A stretch of DNA of 25,019 bases from JBKHBQ01 sp046542305 (lineage in GTDB: Bacteria; Bacteroidota; Bacteroidia; Bacteroidales; 4484-276), in NCBI GenBank assembly GCA_046542305.1, contig JBKHBQ010000022.1, positions 1-25,019 on the forward strand, read 5' to 3'. Shown here one piece after another: positions 1 through 7,474 of the stretch (position 1 is the stretch's first letter; each line of letters begins with the position of its first letter). Made by a program: the position numbers and the translations under genes. Under the pieces are notes generated by a model. The model had not been told where the DNA came from, searched no databases, and saw only the letters and a program-made list of their open reading frames with translations.

Positions 1-45
1 GGCATAGCTTAAATCGTTCCACCAAAAAGGTTATCTGCGGAAGTT

Positions 46-73
46 AAAAAAATCACAGGCCGGAAAAGCCCTG
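46..73 (-). terminator. Possible weak terminator after the Lrp/AsnC gene
   Basis: Read on the minus strand, a short imperfect stem (arms at 69-73 and 56-60, with one bulge) is followed by a run of seven T (46-52). It lies 35 bases after the stop codon of the regulator. The stem is short, so this is tentative. The rest of positions 1-107 shows no convincing gene. Confidence 0.3.
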
Positions 74-107
74 GAAAACGCAACGCAGGCAAACCGTAAC
101 ATGAAGC

Positions 108-581
108 CTACTCTACCGGCAACTGCCTTACAAACCCTTCTTCGAGCGAAATAAAAGTTTCGGTGGCCACAATCTCGGGAATGGACTGAATGCGCTCCAC
201 GATGATCTGTTTAAGGTGTTCGTTGTTTCTCGAAAGAATTTTTACCAAAAGGGAGTACTTTCCGGTAATGTGATGACACTCCACAATCTCGGGAATCTGC
301 TGTATTTTCCTGAACACTTCCTCGTGCGTGCTGGTGGCGGTCAGGTTTACCTGTATGCCGATAAATGCGCAGGTAAGGTATCCCATTTCCTTGTGGGAAA
401 TGTTAAACTGCGTTCCCGAAATTACACCGGCTTCGATCATTTTTGCCACACGCTGATGCACGGCAGCTCCCGATACCTTACACTTGCGTGCTACTTCAAG
501 AAAAGGCATCCGGGCATCGGAAGTAAGCAGGGAAAGGATGCGGCGATCGAGACTGTCGAGACGAAAATTGTTGACTGACAT
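108..581 (-). CDS. Lrp/AsnC family transcriptional regulator
   Basis: A 157-residue protein of normal length for the feast/famine (Lrp/AsnC) family. Residues about 8-60 form the N-terminal helix-turn-helix (LDRRILSLL, then SGAAVHQRVAKMIEAGVI). The rest is the RAM-type ligand-binding and oligomerisation domain, with the typical EIVECHHITGKYSLLVKI stretch. Members bind amino acids and control amino-acid metabolism genes, often including their own. It is divergent from a PLP enzyme of the Cys/Met family, with about 200 bp between the starts, so a local regulator of that enzyme is the natural guess. Family membership is clear from the sequence; ligand and targets are inference. The ATG at 579-581 begins the usual MSVNNFRLD lead-in, and no strong Shine-Dalgarno precedes it. 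Confidence 0.93.
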   Translation of the reverse strand: MSVNNFRLDSLDRRILSLLTSDARMPFLEVARKCKVSGAAVHQRVAKMIEAGVISGTQFNISHKEMGYLTCAFIGIQVNLTATSTHEEVFRKIQQIPEIVECHHITGKYSLLVKILSRNNEHLKQIIVERIQSIPEIVATETFISLEEGFVRQLPVE

Positions 582-623
582 TATTTTAGCTATAATTTAA
601 TTCTGATAAATAACAAATTGTCA

Positions 624-638
624 TTTCACAAAGTGAAA
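624..638. promoter_or_regulatory. Perfect palindrome between lrp-type gene and PLP enzyme gene
   Basis: TTTCAC-AAA-GTGAAA is a perfect 6-bp inverted repeat with a 3-bp centre. It sits in the A/T-rich divergent intergenic region, 43 bp upstream of the regulator start. Lrp/AsnC proteins bind imperfect palindromes of about 15 bp, so this is a plausible operator. No binding evidence is visible from sequence. Confidence 0.3.
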
Positions 639-735
639 ATTAAACCTTACATGATAATATTAAAATATTCCGGCAAATTTACTTTCAATTTTTAAATATT
701 CACTCCCATTATCACCTCAAACGAACACATATTTA

Positions 736-743
736 TAAATTTG
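736..743 (+). promoter_or_regulatory. Candidate Bacteroidota -7 promoter box
   Basis: TAAATTTG matches the TAnnTTTG -7 element of Bacteroidota housekeeping promoters. It lies 42 bp before the ATG at 786. No TTTG is seen 19 bp upstream, so the -33 half is weak or missing. The box also overlaps an artefactual in-frame TTG codon at 741, which supports starting the protein at 786. Confidence 0.4.
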
Positions 744-785
744 CTTTCAATTCAACAAAGTAATAAACCGCAAAAACAGATAGCT

Positions 786-1985
786 ATGAAATTTGATCCG
801 GCAAATAAAATTCAAGACCTGCTTCAATTCGGCGAATTTGGTGATGTAAACCCTTCGGTAACCGATTCGGCAACTTATACTTTTATGCAGGCCAAAACCA
901 TGGTGGATACCTTCCATGGTGAAGCCGAGGGTTGTTTCCTCTATTCACGCCACTGGAACCCCAGCAACAAATACCTGGCAGATGCCATGGCAGCCATGGA
1001 AGGCACCGAAGCCGGCTGGGTGACCGGTTCGGGTATGGGCGCCATCACCACCGCGATTCTTGAACTGTGCAACGCAGGTGACCACATCATTTCCAGCAGA
1101 ACAACCTATGGCGGCACCTATGCATTTCTAAGCAACTACGTGAAAAAATTCAATATCGGGGTGAGCTTTGTAGACATTACCAACCTCGACGAGGTAAAAT
1201 CAGCCATCAAATCCAATACAAAGCTGATCTACACCGAAACCATGACCAATCCGCTGCTTCAGATTTCTGACATTCCGGAGTTGTCGAAAATCGCGAAAGC
1301 ACACAATATTCCGCTGATGGTCGACAATACCTTTACGCCGATGATGGTTTCGCCTGCACGGCTCGGCGCCGATATCGTGGTGTACAGCCTCACCAAATTC
1401 GTGAACGGGAAAAACGACTGTGTGGCCGGTGCCATTTGCGCTAAACAGGATTTTATCAATTCGATGATCGATGTGAACGACGGGACCGCCATGCTCCTGG
1501 GCCCGGTGCTCGACCCGTTCCGTTCCTCCTCCATACTGAAAAACCTGCACACCCTGCACATCCGCATGCAGCAGCACAGCCGCAATGCCATGTTCCTGGC
1601 CGAAAAGCTTTCGGAACTGGGTATTACCGTAAATTACCCCGGCCTGCCTTCGCACCCCGGCCATGAACTCCTGAAAAGCATGATGAACGAAGGCTACGGC
1701 TTTGGTGGCATGATCTCGTTTGATGCCGGCACTGCTGACAAAGCTGCCGAAGTAATGGAAATGATGGAAGCCGAAGGTGTGGGTTACCTGGCTGTGAGCC
1801 TCGGATATTTCAAGACTCTTTTCAGCAACTCGGGCAAAAGCACATCGTCGGAAGTACCCGAAGAAAAACAAAAGGAAATGGGGCTGAGCGAAGGCCTGAT
1901 CCGCTTCTCGGTGGGCCTCGACAACGACATCGAGCGCACCTTCGAAATGATTAAAAAATGCCTGAAAGCAACTGGTTTGATATAG
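786..1985 (+). CDS. Cys/Met metabolism PLP-dependent enzyme (cystathionine gamma-synthase/methionine gamma-lyase superfamily)
   Basis: A 399-residue fold-type I PLP enzyme acting on sulfur amino acids by trans-sulfuration or elimination. Visible landmarks are YSR near 53-55 (phosphate contact from the neighbouring subunit), GSGMGAI at 81-87, the ring-stacking Tyr in YGGT at 108-111, Asp180 in VDN, and the Schiff-base Lys204 in SLTKF. Methionine gamma-lyases usually carry a Cys in the YGCT motif; here that position is Gly110, as in cystathionine synthases and lyases. Also, the usual GHSD after the lysine is GKND. The exact substrate is therefore open: cystathionine, methionine or O-acyl-homoserine. 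I chose the ATG at 786 because residues before it (from a TTG at 741) are not family-like and overlap a promoter-like box. The gene ends at a strong terminator. Confidence 0.88.
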   Translation: MKFDPANKIQDLLQFGEFGDVNPSVTDSATYTFMQAKTMVDTFHGEAEGCFLYSRHWNPSNKYLADAMAAMEGTEAGWVTGSGMGAITTAILELCNAGDHIISSRTTYGGTYAFLSNYVKKFNIGVSFVDITNLDEVKSAIKSNTKLIYTETMTNPLLQISDIPELSKIAKAHNIPLMVDNTFTPMMVSPARLGADIVVYSLTKFVNGKNDCVAGAICAKQDFINSMIDVNDGTAMLLGPVLDPFRSSSILKNLHTLHIRMQQHSRNAMFLAEKLSELGITVNYPGLPSHPGHELLKSMMNEGYGFGGMISFDAGTADKAAEVMEMMEAEGVGYLAVSLGYFKTLFSNSGKSTSSEVPEEKQKEMGLSEGLIRFSVGLDNDIERTFEMIKKCLKATGLI

Positions 1986-2005
1986 CAATTGATGATGAAG
2001 TGCAT

Positions 2006-2037
2006 AACGGCCGCTGCATTCGCTGCGGCCGTTTTTT
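2006..2037 (+). terminator. Rho-independent terminator after the PLP enzyme gene
   Basis: A G/C-rich stem (AACGGCCGC at 2006-2014 pairing with GCGGCCGTT at 2025-2033) runs into six T at 2032-2037. It sits 21 bp after the PLP enzyme stop and reaches the stop codon of the convergent hydrolase gene. Confidence 0.85.
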
Positions 2038-3046
2038 ATTTCCCGAGAAAGTCAATCACTGACTGGTTGAATACTTCGGGGCTTTCGAACTGCATAAAAT
2101 GGCCGGTTTGCGGCACAATCTTCAACTTGCTGTCGGGCAGCTTGCTGTATCCTTTTCTGGCTATGTCAACCGTAGTTCCGGGATTGAGGTACCTGTTGGG
2201 GATCAGGTTATCATTTTCGCCAAAAAGGATCAGCACCGGATGCCTGATCTGGTCGAGGATTTCGAAAACAGGCTCATCCACCATTCCATGCACGGACTGC
2301 ACCACGGCGTAGGCGTAGTTTTCGAACTCGTCGGCAGTGCGCATGGCGATGCGGTCGGTGATCATAAAACGGGCATCCTCCGGCATGTTGTAAAAGTTGT
2401 AGGCCAGGTTGGTCTGGATTTGTTCGATGGTAGTTTTCATGACTGCATCCACGGTCATCACATCACGGAACCATTGTTTCTGCCCTTCGTTGAACTCCTC
2501 AAAACCTGCAGGATCGACAAGAATCAGCCTTTGAACTGTTTCCGGGTAATTGTTTGCCGTCATCAGCGAGATTTGCCCGCCCATGGAATGCCCGGCCAGC
2601 ACCACGTTTTGCAGATTCAGCTTATCGATGAATACCTTCACCACATCTGCATAAAAGGTCATCATTCCGCTGTGCGGCTTTTTGGATGATTTGCCATAGC
2701 CCGGCAGGTCGATGGCTATGCACCGGTAATGCTGCTTCAAAACCTCGATATTTTTTGTCCAGGCTTTAAGATAGCTACCCAGGCCGTGAATAAAGATGAT
2801 GGTATGATCGCCGGAACCTTCGTCAACGTATGCCAGCGTGATGTCATCGGAGAGTTCGGCATACTTAACATCGTAAGGATATTCCAGATCCTGAAAAGTC
2901 CTAAGCGGTTCGATGTGCTTATAAGGATTAAGGTGATTCTGCGAATGGCTCATAGGTCCTGATATTAGGAATACGATCAGAAAGGCTGCCGCAACCGGCA
3001 TCCTGATGAAGATCTTATATATTTTTTCTTGCATAATTCTCTTCAT
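2036..3046 (-). CDS. Exported alpha/beta hydrolase
   Basis: A 336-residue alpha/beta-hydrolase fold protein, probably an esterase, lipase-like or related hydrolase. The catalytic set is visible: oxyanion motif HGLG at 87-90, nucleophile Ser154 in GHSMGG, acid Asp279 in FGENDN, and His316 in TGHFMQ. The first 35 residues hold basic residues, a hydrophobic stretch and a SHSQ end, consistent with a signal peptide or membrane anchor, so it likely acts in the periplasm or at the envelope. An alternative ATG four codons in would not change this. It starts 7 bp after the barrel-protein gene stops, so the two are very likely cotranscribed. That pairing suggests a substrate that crosses the outer membrane before or after hydrolysis. 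The substrate is not predictable from sequence. Confidence 0.88.
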   Translation of the reverse strand: MKRIMQEKIYKIFIRMPVAAAFLIVFLISGPMSHSQNHLNPYKHIEPLRTFQDLEYPYDVKYAELSDDITLAYVDEGSGDHTIIFIHGLGSYLKAWTKNIEVLKQHYRCIAIDLPGYGKSSKKPHSGMMTFYADVVKVFIDKLNLQNVVLAGHSMGGQISLMTANNYPETVQRLILVDPAGFEEFNEGQKQWFRDVMTVDAVMKTTIEQIQTNLAYNFYNMPEDARFMITDRIAMRTADEFENYAYAVVQSVHGMVDEPVFEILDQIRHPVLILFGENDNLIPNRYLNPGTTVDIARKGYSKLPDSKLKIVPQTGHFMQFESPEVFNQSVIDFLGK

Positions 3047-3053
3047 TTTACAT

Positions 3054-4673
3054 TTAAAACATCAACCACTTAAACACGAGAAAGGCGGTCCATGGGTTTA
3101 CAGGTTTTGGCTGTTCGGATTCAGTATTTCCGTTTACGTAATAGCTGTAGGAATTGTCGTTGCTTTCGTAAAAGTCACCCAGCCATACATAGGCACCATG
3201 CATTTCGAGGCTCATATATACCCCGATCTGGTACTTGAGGAAGCCATTGACCTCGAGACCGATATTATTTCCGCCTCCGGAAGGCGCCACATTGCTCATG
3301 GCTGCGGCCGTTCCCACTTTCCCGATCAGTTTGTAAGGGATAAATGCGCGGCTGGCATTGAAAGTTCCGCCCAGCAATCCGTAGCCCATGTTGGATAGAT
3401 CGGCGATTAACGGGGTGAAGCGGTTAACCACATTTCCGTGGGGAAACAGAATGTACGATCCGCTGCTGATAAAGATTCCTGCCGGTGCGCCCCAGGTATT
3501 GCCGGTGATCACGCCGCTGTATTTGTCATCAGCCAGTGCATTTTCGTCGCCGGTGGCAAAGGTAACGCCGACATTCACGGCATCCTCTGTAGTTTGTCCA
3601 AATCGGTAGCCCATTCGCAGATTGGCTCCCAATCCGCCGATATCCGCAGCTTTGTCGTAGTCGTCGCCGGCCTGTTTCACCCTTGTCCATCCAAGGTTGT
3701 AATTGGCAAAGCCGGTTAAGCGGAAACGATCGAGCATAAATTCGGCATTTCTGCTGAAGTGCGTGCCAAGCCACAGGATGTCGGCTTTGTATGCATTATC
3801 AAAATCAAACCTGAACGTGCCGTTGTATTGCGTGAGGCGGCTATTGAGCCCCTGCCCGTAAATGGATACGCCGCCCTCGCCATTGCCGCGGTCGCGCAGG
3901 TAGTACACCGATCCGCCGAGGCTCCATTTAGGGGCAATATCATTTTGATAGCTGAGATACTGGAGTGTTACATCATCGTTATCCAGGATATCATTTTCAT
4001 AAAGCTGGTAATAGGCAGCCGTCCAGCGCGAGAAATCGTTTTCCTTATGAATTCGCAATCCTACGGCATCGGTACCCCAATACATAAGGCGGTATCCGGT
4101 TTCCGACATTTTTTCGAAAAATGTCCGGTAGGGATCGTATGGTGTGTCGAACAGGCGCTGCAGCCCGAGGTTGAACGTGAGGCCCGTTACCGGTTTGTAT
4201 TCAATTTCAAGATTTTGCGTCTGAATATTCACCTGGTCGGCCGAAATGGCTCCACCGAGGTTGCCACCCGTTCCGTAAGCCTGGTCGCCCCACGTCCAGT
4301 CGATTTCAAAGGAGGCCCGAAGTGTAGCTTTACCGTCGAACAGGTTGGGCTGGTAAATAAAAAAAGGAATGAGCCGTTGCTCGAAGTAAAATGCGGTGGC
4401 CGAGTCGGTGGTATGGGTAGTGTTGTCGCCAAAGAGCCGTCCGATCACCTGGCCTTTCATAAATACATTTTCTGGATAAAAATTCGAACTCACCGCCTGA
4501 TTGATGAAATAGGCGATAAACTGGAATTGCCTGTCGGCTTTTTGCGGAACCTGCTGATCGAAATAATTGATGTAATCATTTGTGAGGCTGCCTCCGATAT
4601 TCTGGGCAACAACTCCTGCACCGGAAGTCATCAGCAACAAAACCAACGTAAAACGGTAAAGCGTGTTTTTCAT
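3054..4673 (-). CDS. Outer-membrane beta-barrel (porin-like) protein
   Basis: A 539-residue protein with a signal peptide (MKNTLYRF, hydrophobic core, GAGVVAQ ending near residue 24). The mature part has alternating hydrophobic and polar segments rich in aromatic residues and Gly, as in a large transmembrane beta-barrel (for example LTFNLGLQRLF, RLTGFANYNLGWTRV). The C-terminus ends FLVFKWLMF, fitting the terminal-Phe signal for outer-membrane assembly. I do not recognise a named family with confidence; general porin or alginate-export-like barrels are similar in style. No TonB box or plug domain is seen, so passive diffusion is more likely than TonB-driven uptake. It is followed after 7 bp by the exported hydrolase and preceded by a terminator, so it needs its own promoter or read-through. 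Confidence 0.78.
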   Translation of the reverse strand: MKNTLYRFTLVLLLMTSGAGVVAQNIGGSLTNDYINYFDQQVPQKADRQFQFIAYFINQAVSSNFYPENVFMKGQVIGRLFGDNTTHTTDSATAFYFEQRLIPFFIYQPNLFDGKATLRASFEIDWTWGDQAYGTGGNLGGAISADQVNIQTQNLEIEYKPVTGLTFNLGLQRLFDTPYDPYRTFFEKMSETGYRLMYWGTDAVGLRIHKENDFSRWTAAYYQLYENDILDNDDVTLQYLSYQNDIAPKWSLGGSVYYLRDRGNGEGGVSIYGQGLNSRLTQYNGTFRFDFDNAYKADILWLGTHFSRNAEFMLDRFRLTGFANYNLGWTRVKQAGDDYDKAADIGGLGANLRMGYRFGQTTEDAVNVGVTFATGDENALADDKYSGVITGNTWGAPAGIFISSGSYILFPHGNVVNRFTPLIADLSNMGYGLLGGTFNASRAFIPYKLIGKVGTAAAMSNVAPSGGGNNIGLEVNGFLKYQIGVYMSLEMHGAYVWLGDFYESNDNSYSYYVNGNTESEQPKPVNPWTAFLVFKWLMF

Positions 4674-4690
4674 AGGTCATGTATTTTAAT

Positions 4691-4726
4691 AAGAGAAAAA
4701 CGGCAGGCTGACATGCAACCTGCCGT
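4691..4726 (-). terminator. Rho-independent terminator between lipoprotein and barrel genes
   Basis: On the minus strand, ACGGCAGG (4719-4726) pairs with CCTGCCGT (4700-4707) and is followed by TTTTTCTCTT. It lies 16 bp after the lipoprotein stop and just before the barrel gene, so it splits the minus-strand run here. Confidence 0.85.
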
Positions 4727-4742
4727 GGGTTATTCGCTTGTT

Positions 4743-5903
4743 TTATTCCTGTCCGATCCAGTAATATTTCTGGATATTGGCAGTGCCGAAGGCACCGCTG
4801 CTGGTACTGCCAAAACCTTCGGCTGCCGTTGGCGGCGAAACACCGGCAATAGCAGGATCCACCTGGGCTACTTCGTACCACATCGAATCCTGTGCTGCGG
4901 GGAATATTTTGAATATACCTTCACTTATCACCGAAGAAGGCGCCGACTGGTTGAGCACGATCTCCCAGATCTCGTCGAACTGGGTTTTTTCCATCGTGTA
5001 CACTCCTTCGAATACAATCGGCTGTCCACCCTGATAAGCCGTCACCATATAACTCTGATCGGCATAGAAATTGGCGTAGAGCGAATCATCGAATCCGGAA
5101 TTTTGCAGGATTACCGATATGTCGTATGCCGACCACATGCCGACGATTCCCACATCGTTTACGGTGGTAGTTGCTGTAGAATTGGCACCAAGGGCATTTC
5201 CACCGGCACCATACACCTGGTCGGCCACTGCTGTAATTTCCAGTTCCTGACCGGGATCAACCCTGTTCTGATAAGTAATATGGATCGTTGCCGTTTCTTC
5301 GCCTGCGGTATGATCGACAGTATAGGTTACATCTACAGGATTATCACCGCTAAAATCCACTGTCAGGCTTTCATCGTCAAGTGCACCCGTCTTATCCGCA
5401 TTTTTATAAACCGGCTGATTAAAAGTAACTTCAACCGTAGTGTTGTCATCGCTGAGCGAAATCTCTTCCATGTCAACTTCAGAGGTATTGACGTTGAGCT
5501 TTTCAGTGAGATTTGTTGAAAGGGCATTTCCCTGTTCGCCAAAGACTTTATCCGCCAGTGCCTTAACCTCTATTTCTTCATCGCCGGCAAGATCATTTTG
5601 ATAGGTCACATTAATTACTGCAGTTGGACTGCCGGCAGTATGGTCTACAGTATAGCTGGCAGTAACCTGGTTCCCTCCATAAATAACTATCTCAAATGAG
5701 TTGGCATCGAGTGCCATGGTTTTTTCGGCATTGCCATACACATCCTGGTTAAAAGTTACCGTCAGTTGGGTGTTGTCCTGCGATATTTCCAGTTGACTGA
5801 TTTCAATCTGCTTTACAGGATCGTCGTCATCGTCGTTACATGCAGCAAAAGTTAACATTAAGGCTGCTACCATCAGCAGCGAAAGCATTTTTACATTTTT
5901 CAT
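4743..5903 (-). CDS. Surface lipoprotein with two Ig-like repeats
   Basis: A 386-residue lipoprotein. The signal peptide ends in LTFAAC with lipidated Cys22, directly followed by NDDDDD. A run of acidic residues right after the Cys matches the lipoprotein export signal that sends Bacteroidota lipoproteins to the cell surface. Residues 31-140 and 141-250 are two copies of one domain in exact 110-residue register; both contain VTFNQ-VY-NA-KT-ALD and YTVDHTAG-TA-I-TYQN. They resemble SwmB/SbsA-type Ig-like domains. Residues about 251-386 are a separate domain beginning GMWSAYDISV with FYADQSYMV and EGVYTMEK, resembling lipocalin-like lipoprotein tails. The function is probably binding or adhesion at the surface; the ligand is unknown. 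It ends at a terminator, before the barrel gene. Confidence 0.8.
   Translation of the reverse strand: MKNVKMLSLLMVAALMLTFAACNDDDDDPVKQIEISQLEISQDNTQLTVTFNQDVYGNAEKTMALDANSFEIVIYGGNQVTASYTVDHTAGSPTAVINVTYQNDLAGDEEIEVKALADKVFGEQGNALSTNLTEKLNVNTSEVDMEEISLSDDNTTVEVTFNQPVYKNADKTGALDDESLTVDFSGDNPVDVTYTVDHTAGEETATIHITYQNRVDPGQELEITAVADQVYGAGGNALGANSTATTTVNDVGIVGMWSAYDISVILQNSGFDDSLYANFYADQSYMVTAYQGGQPIVFEGVYTMEKTQFDEIWEIVLNQSAPSSVISEGIFKIFPAAQDSMWYEVAQVDPAIAGVSPPTAAEGFGSTSSGAFGTANIQKYYWIGQE
5154..5813 (-). repeat. Two 330-bp tandem domain repeats inside the surface lipoprotein
   Basis: Residues 31-140 and 141-250 align without gaps at a period of 110 residues. For example FNQ falls at 51 and 161, YTVDHTAG at 84 and 194, and TYQN at 100 and 210. 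The copies have diverged but keep the same core, so this is an old domain duplication. Confidence 0.85.
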
Positions 5904-5968
5904 AATTTTTGAATTTTTGATGAATATTAATTGATTAAACTGTTTTCAAACATCGAATATAATTACTT

Positions 5969-7474
5969 TTATCGAATTTCACGCAGCTTTTTCCTGTCTA
6001 TCTTTCCTGCATCGTTTTTTGGCAGCGCATCCAAAAACTCCACATGTTTCGGAACTTTGTACCTTGCAATCCTTTCCTTACAGAATTCCTGAAGCTGAGC
6101 TTTTGTAAGGTTCTTTCCTTTGCGCAAGGCAACGTAGGCTTTGCCGGCCTCTCCCCATTTTTCGTCGGGTACGCCAACAATGGCTGCTTCCGATACGTCG
6201 GGATGCGACCGGATTACATGCTCCACCTCGGCCGGGTACACATTTTCGCCTCCCGAAATGTACATGTTCTTGATGCGATCGATCACAAAATAATAGCCTT
6301 CCTTGTCTTTTTTCATCAGGTCGCCGGTATGGAACCAGCCGTTTTCGATGGCCGCACGGGTTTCTGCTTCATTTTTCCAGTAACCGGGTGTGACCGTAGG
6401 ACCAGTCAGCACCAACTCGCCCACTTCACCATCAGGCACTTCATTAAATTTTTCATCCACAAGTTTTGCATCGTAATAAAAATTAAGTGTACCGATCGAT
6501 CCCTTTTTACGCGTGGCATCCTTATGGTCGAGCGAGGTGACATTGGGACCTACTTCCGTTAAGCCATATCCCTGCCTGATAAGCACACCTTTTTTATGCC
6601 ACTTTTCGATCAGCGGGATTGGCATGCCTTCGCCTCCCACCACAAAATAGCGCAACTTGCTTAAAGCTACTTTTTCGAAGATTGGCGAATCGGCCATCAT
6701 TTTCAGCATTGTAGGTACTGCCCACCACACGGTGGCACGTTCCAGGTCGAGCATTTCAAGCACCAGGTCGGGGTCGAAGCTTCGCATCAGCAGGGTGTAG
6801 GCACCATGGTGGATAAATGGTGCCAGCAGCACATTCCAGCCGCCTGTATGAAACGGCGGCGCACAATTGAGCGATACATCCGCAGAAGTAATATCGAGCC
6901 GCAATTCGGTGTTGATGCTGTTCCAGAAAAGCATCTTATGCGTGTAAAGTGCACCTTTGGGAAAAGCCGTGGTACCCGAAGTATAGAGAATAAAAATCGG
7001 ATCGTCCTCGTGGATAACTTCCTTCACCAAAGGCGGAATATCTTTTTGGGCCACACAACGTTGGTTGATTTCCTGAAGTTCATCCATCGTGATCTGATAG
7101 GCGATCCTACCGAAGGAGTTCAGGTTTTTGATCTTGTCGAAGAACTTTTGGTCATACACCAAACCCTTCACCTCTGCATTTTCGATAACATACTCGAGTT
7201 CGGATGAGGCAAGCCGGTAGTTGAGCGGCACCAGCACAATACCAAGTTTTTGTGCCACGGCGAAAAGCACGATGTATTCGATGTTGTACTCCGAAAGTAC
7301 TGCCAGGCGGTCGCCATGCCCGAAGCCATGATCATCGCGAAGCAGCCGGGCAAGATAATTGCCCATTTTGTTGAACTGAAAGAAGCTGTAGCCGCGCTCG
7401 GTTTCGAATTCCTTAACAGCGATCTTCAGCGGATTGTACCGCGCCCATTTTTCAAACCAATCGAATCCTGTCAT
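5969..7474 (-). CDS. Acyl-CoA synthetase (AMP-binding, ANL superfamily)
   Basis: A 501-residue adenylate-forming enzyme that activates a carboxylic acid to acyl-AMP and then acyl-CoA. Core motifs are complete: the P-loop YTSGTTAFPKG at 164-174, YGLTEVGPN near 303-311, GWFHTGD at 379-385, the hinge DRIKNMYISGGENVYP at 399-414, and the catalytic Lys491 in KNDAGKIDR. The overall style fits long- or medium-chain fatty-acid ligases, but aromatic acids cannot be excluded. The start overlaps the symporter stop in an ATGA (7471-7474), which indicates translational coupling. An importer coupled to a CoA ligase suggests that the imported carboxylate is the ligase's substrate and is trapped as a CoA ester. 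Confidence 0.93.
   Translation of the reverse strand: MTGFDWFEKWARYNPLKIAVKEFETERGYSFFQFNKMGNYLARLLRDDHGFGHGDRLAVLSEYNIEYIVLFAVAQKLGIVLVPLNYRLASSELEYVIENAEVKGLVYDQKFFDKIKNLNSFGRIAYQITMDELQEINQRCVAQKDIPPLVKEVIHEDDPIFILYTSGTTAFPKGALYTHKMLFWNSINTELRLDITSADVSLNCAPPFHTGGWNVLLAPFIHHGAYTLLMRSFDPDLVLEMLDLERATVWWAVPTMLKMMADSPIFEKVALSKLRYFVVGGEGMPIPLIEKWHKKGVLIRQGYGLTEVGPNVTSLDHKDATRKKGSIGTLNFYYDAKLVDEKFNEVPDGEVGELVLTGPTVTPGYWKNEAETRAAIENGWFHTGDLMKKDKEGYYFVIDRIKNMYISGGENVYPAEVEHVIRSHPDVSEAAIVGVPDEKWGEAGKAYVALRKGKNLTKAQLQEFCKERIARYKVPKHVEFLDALPKNDAGKIDRKKLREIR

Noticed and set aside
1..107. Tail of an upstream plus-strand gene
   Set aside because: All plus-strand frames hit stops early, and the short peptides left are not recognisable.
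741..785. N-terminal extension of the PLP enzyme from a TTG
   Set aside because: It overlaps a promoter-like TAAATTTG box, and the added residues are not family-like; ATG 786 is better.
3759..5519. A 586-residue open frame on the plus strand
   Set aside because: It is fully antisense to the barrel and lipoprotein genes, crosses their terminator, and its translation shows no domain, signal or family feature.
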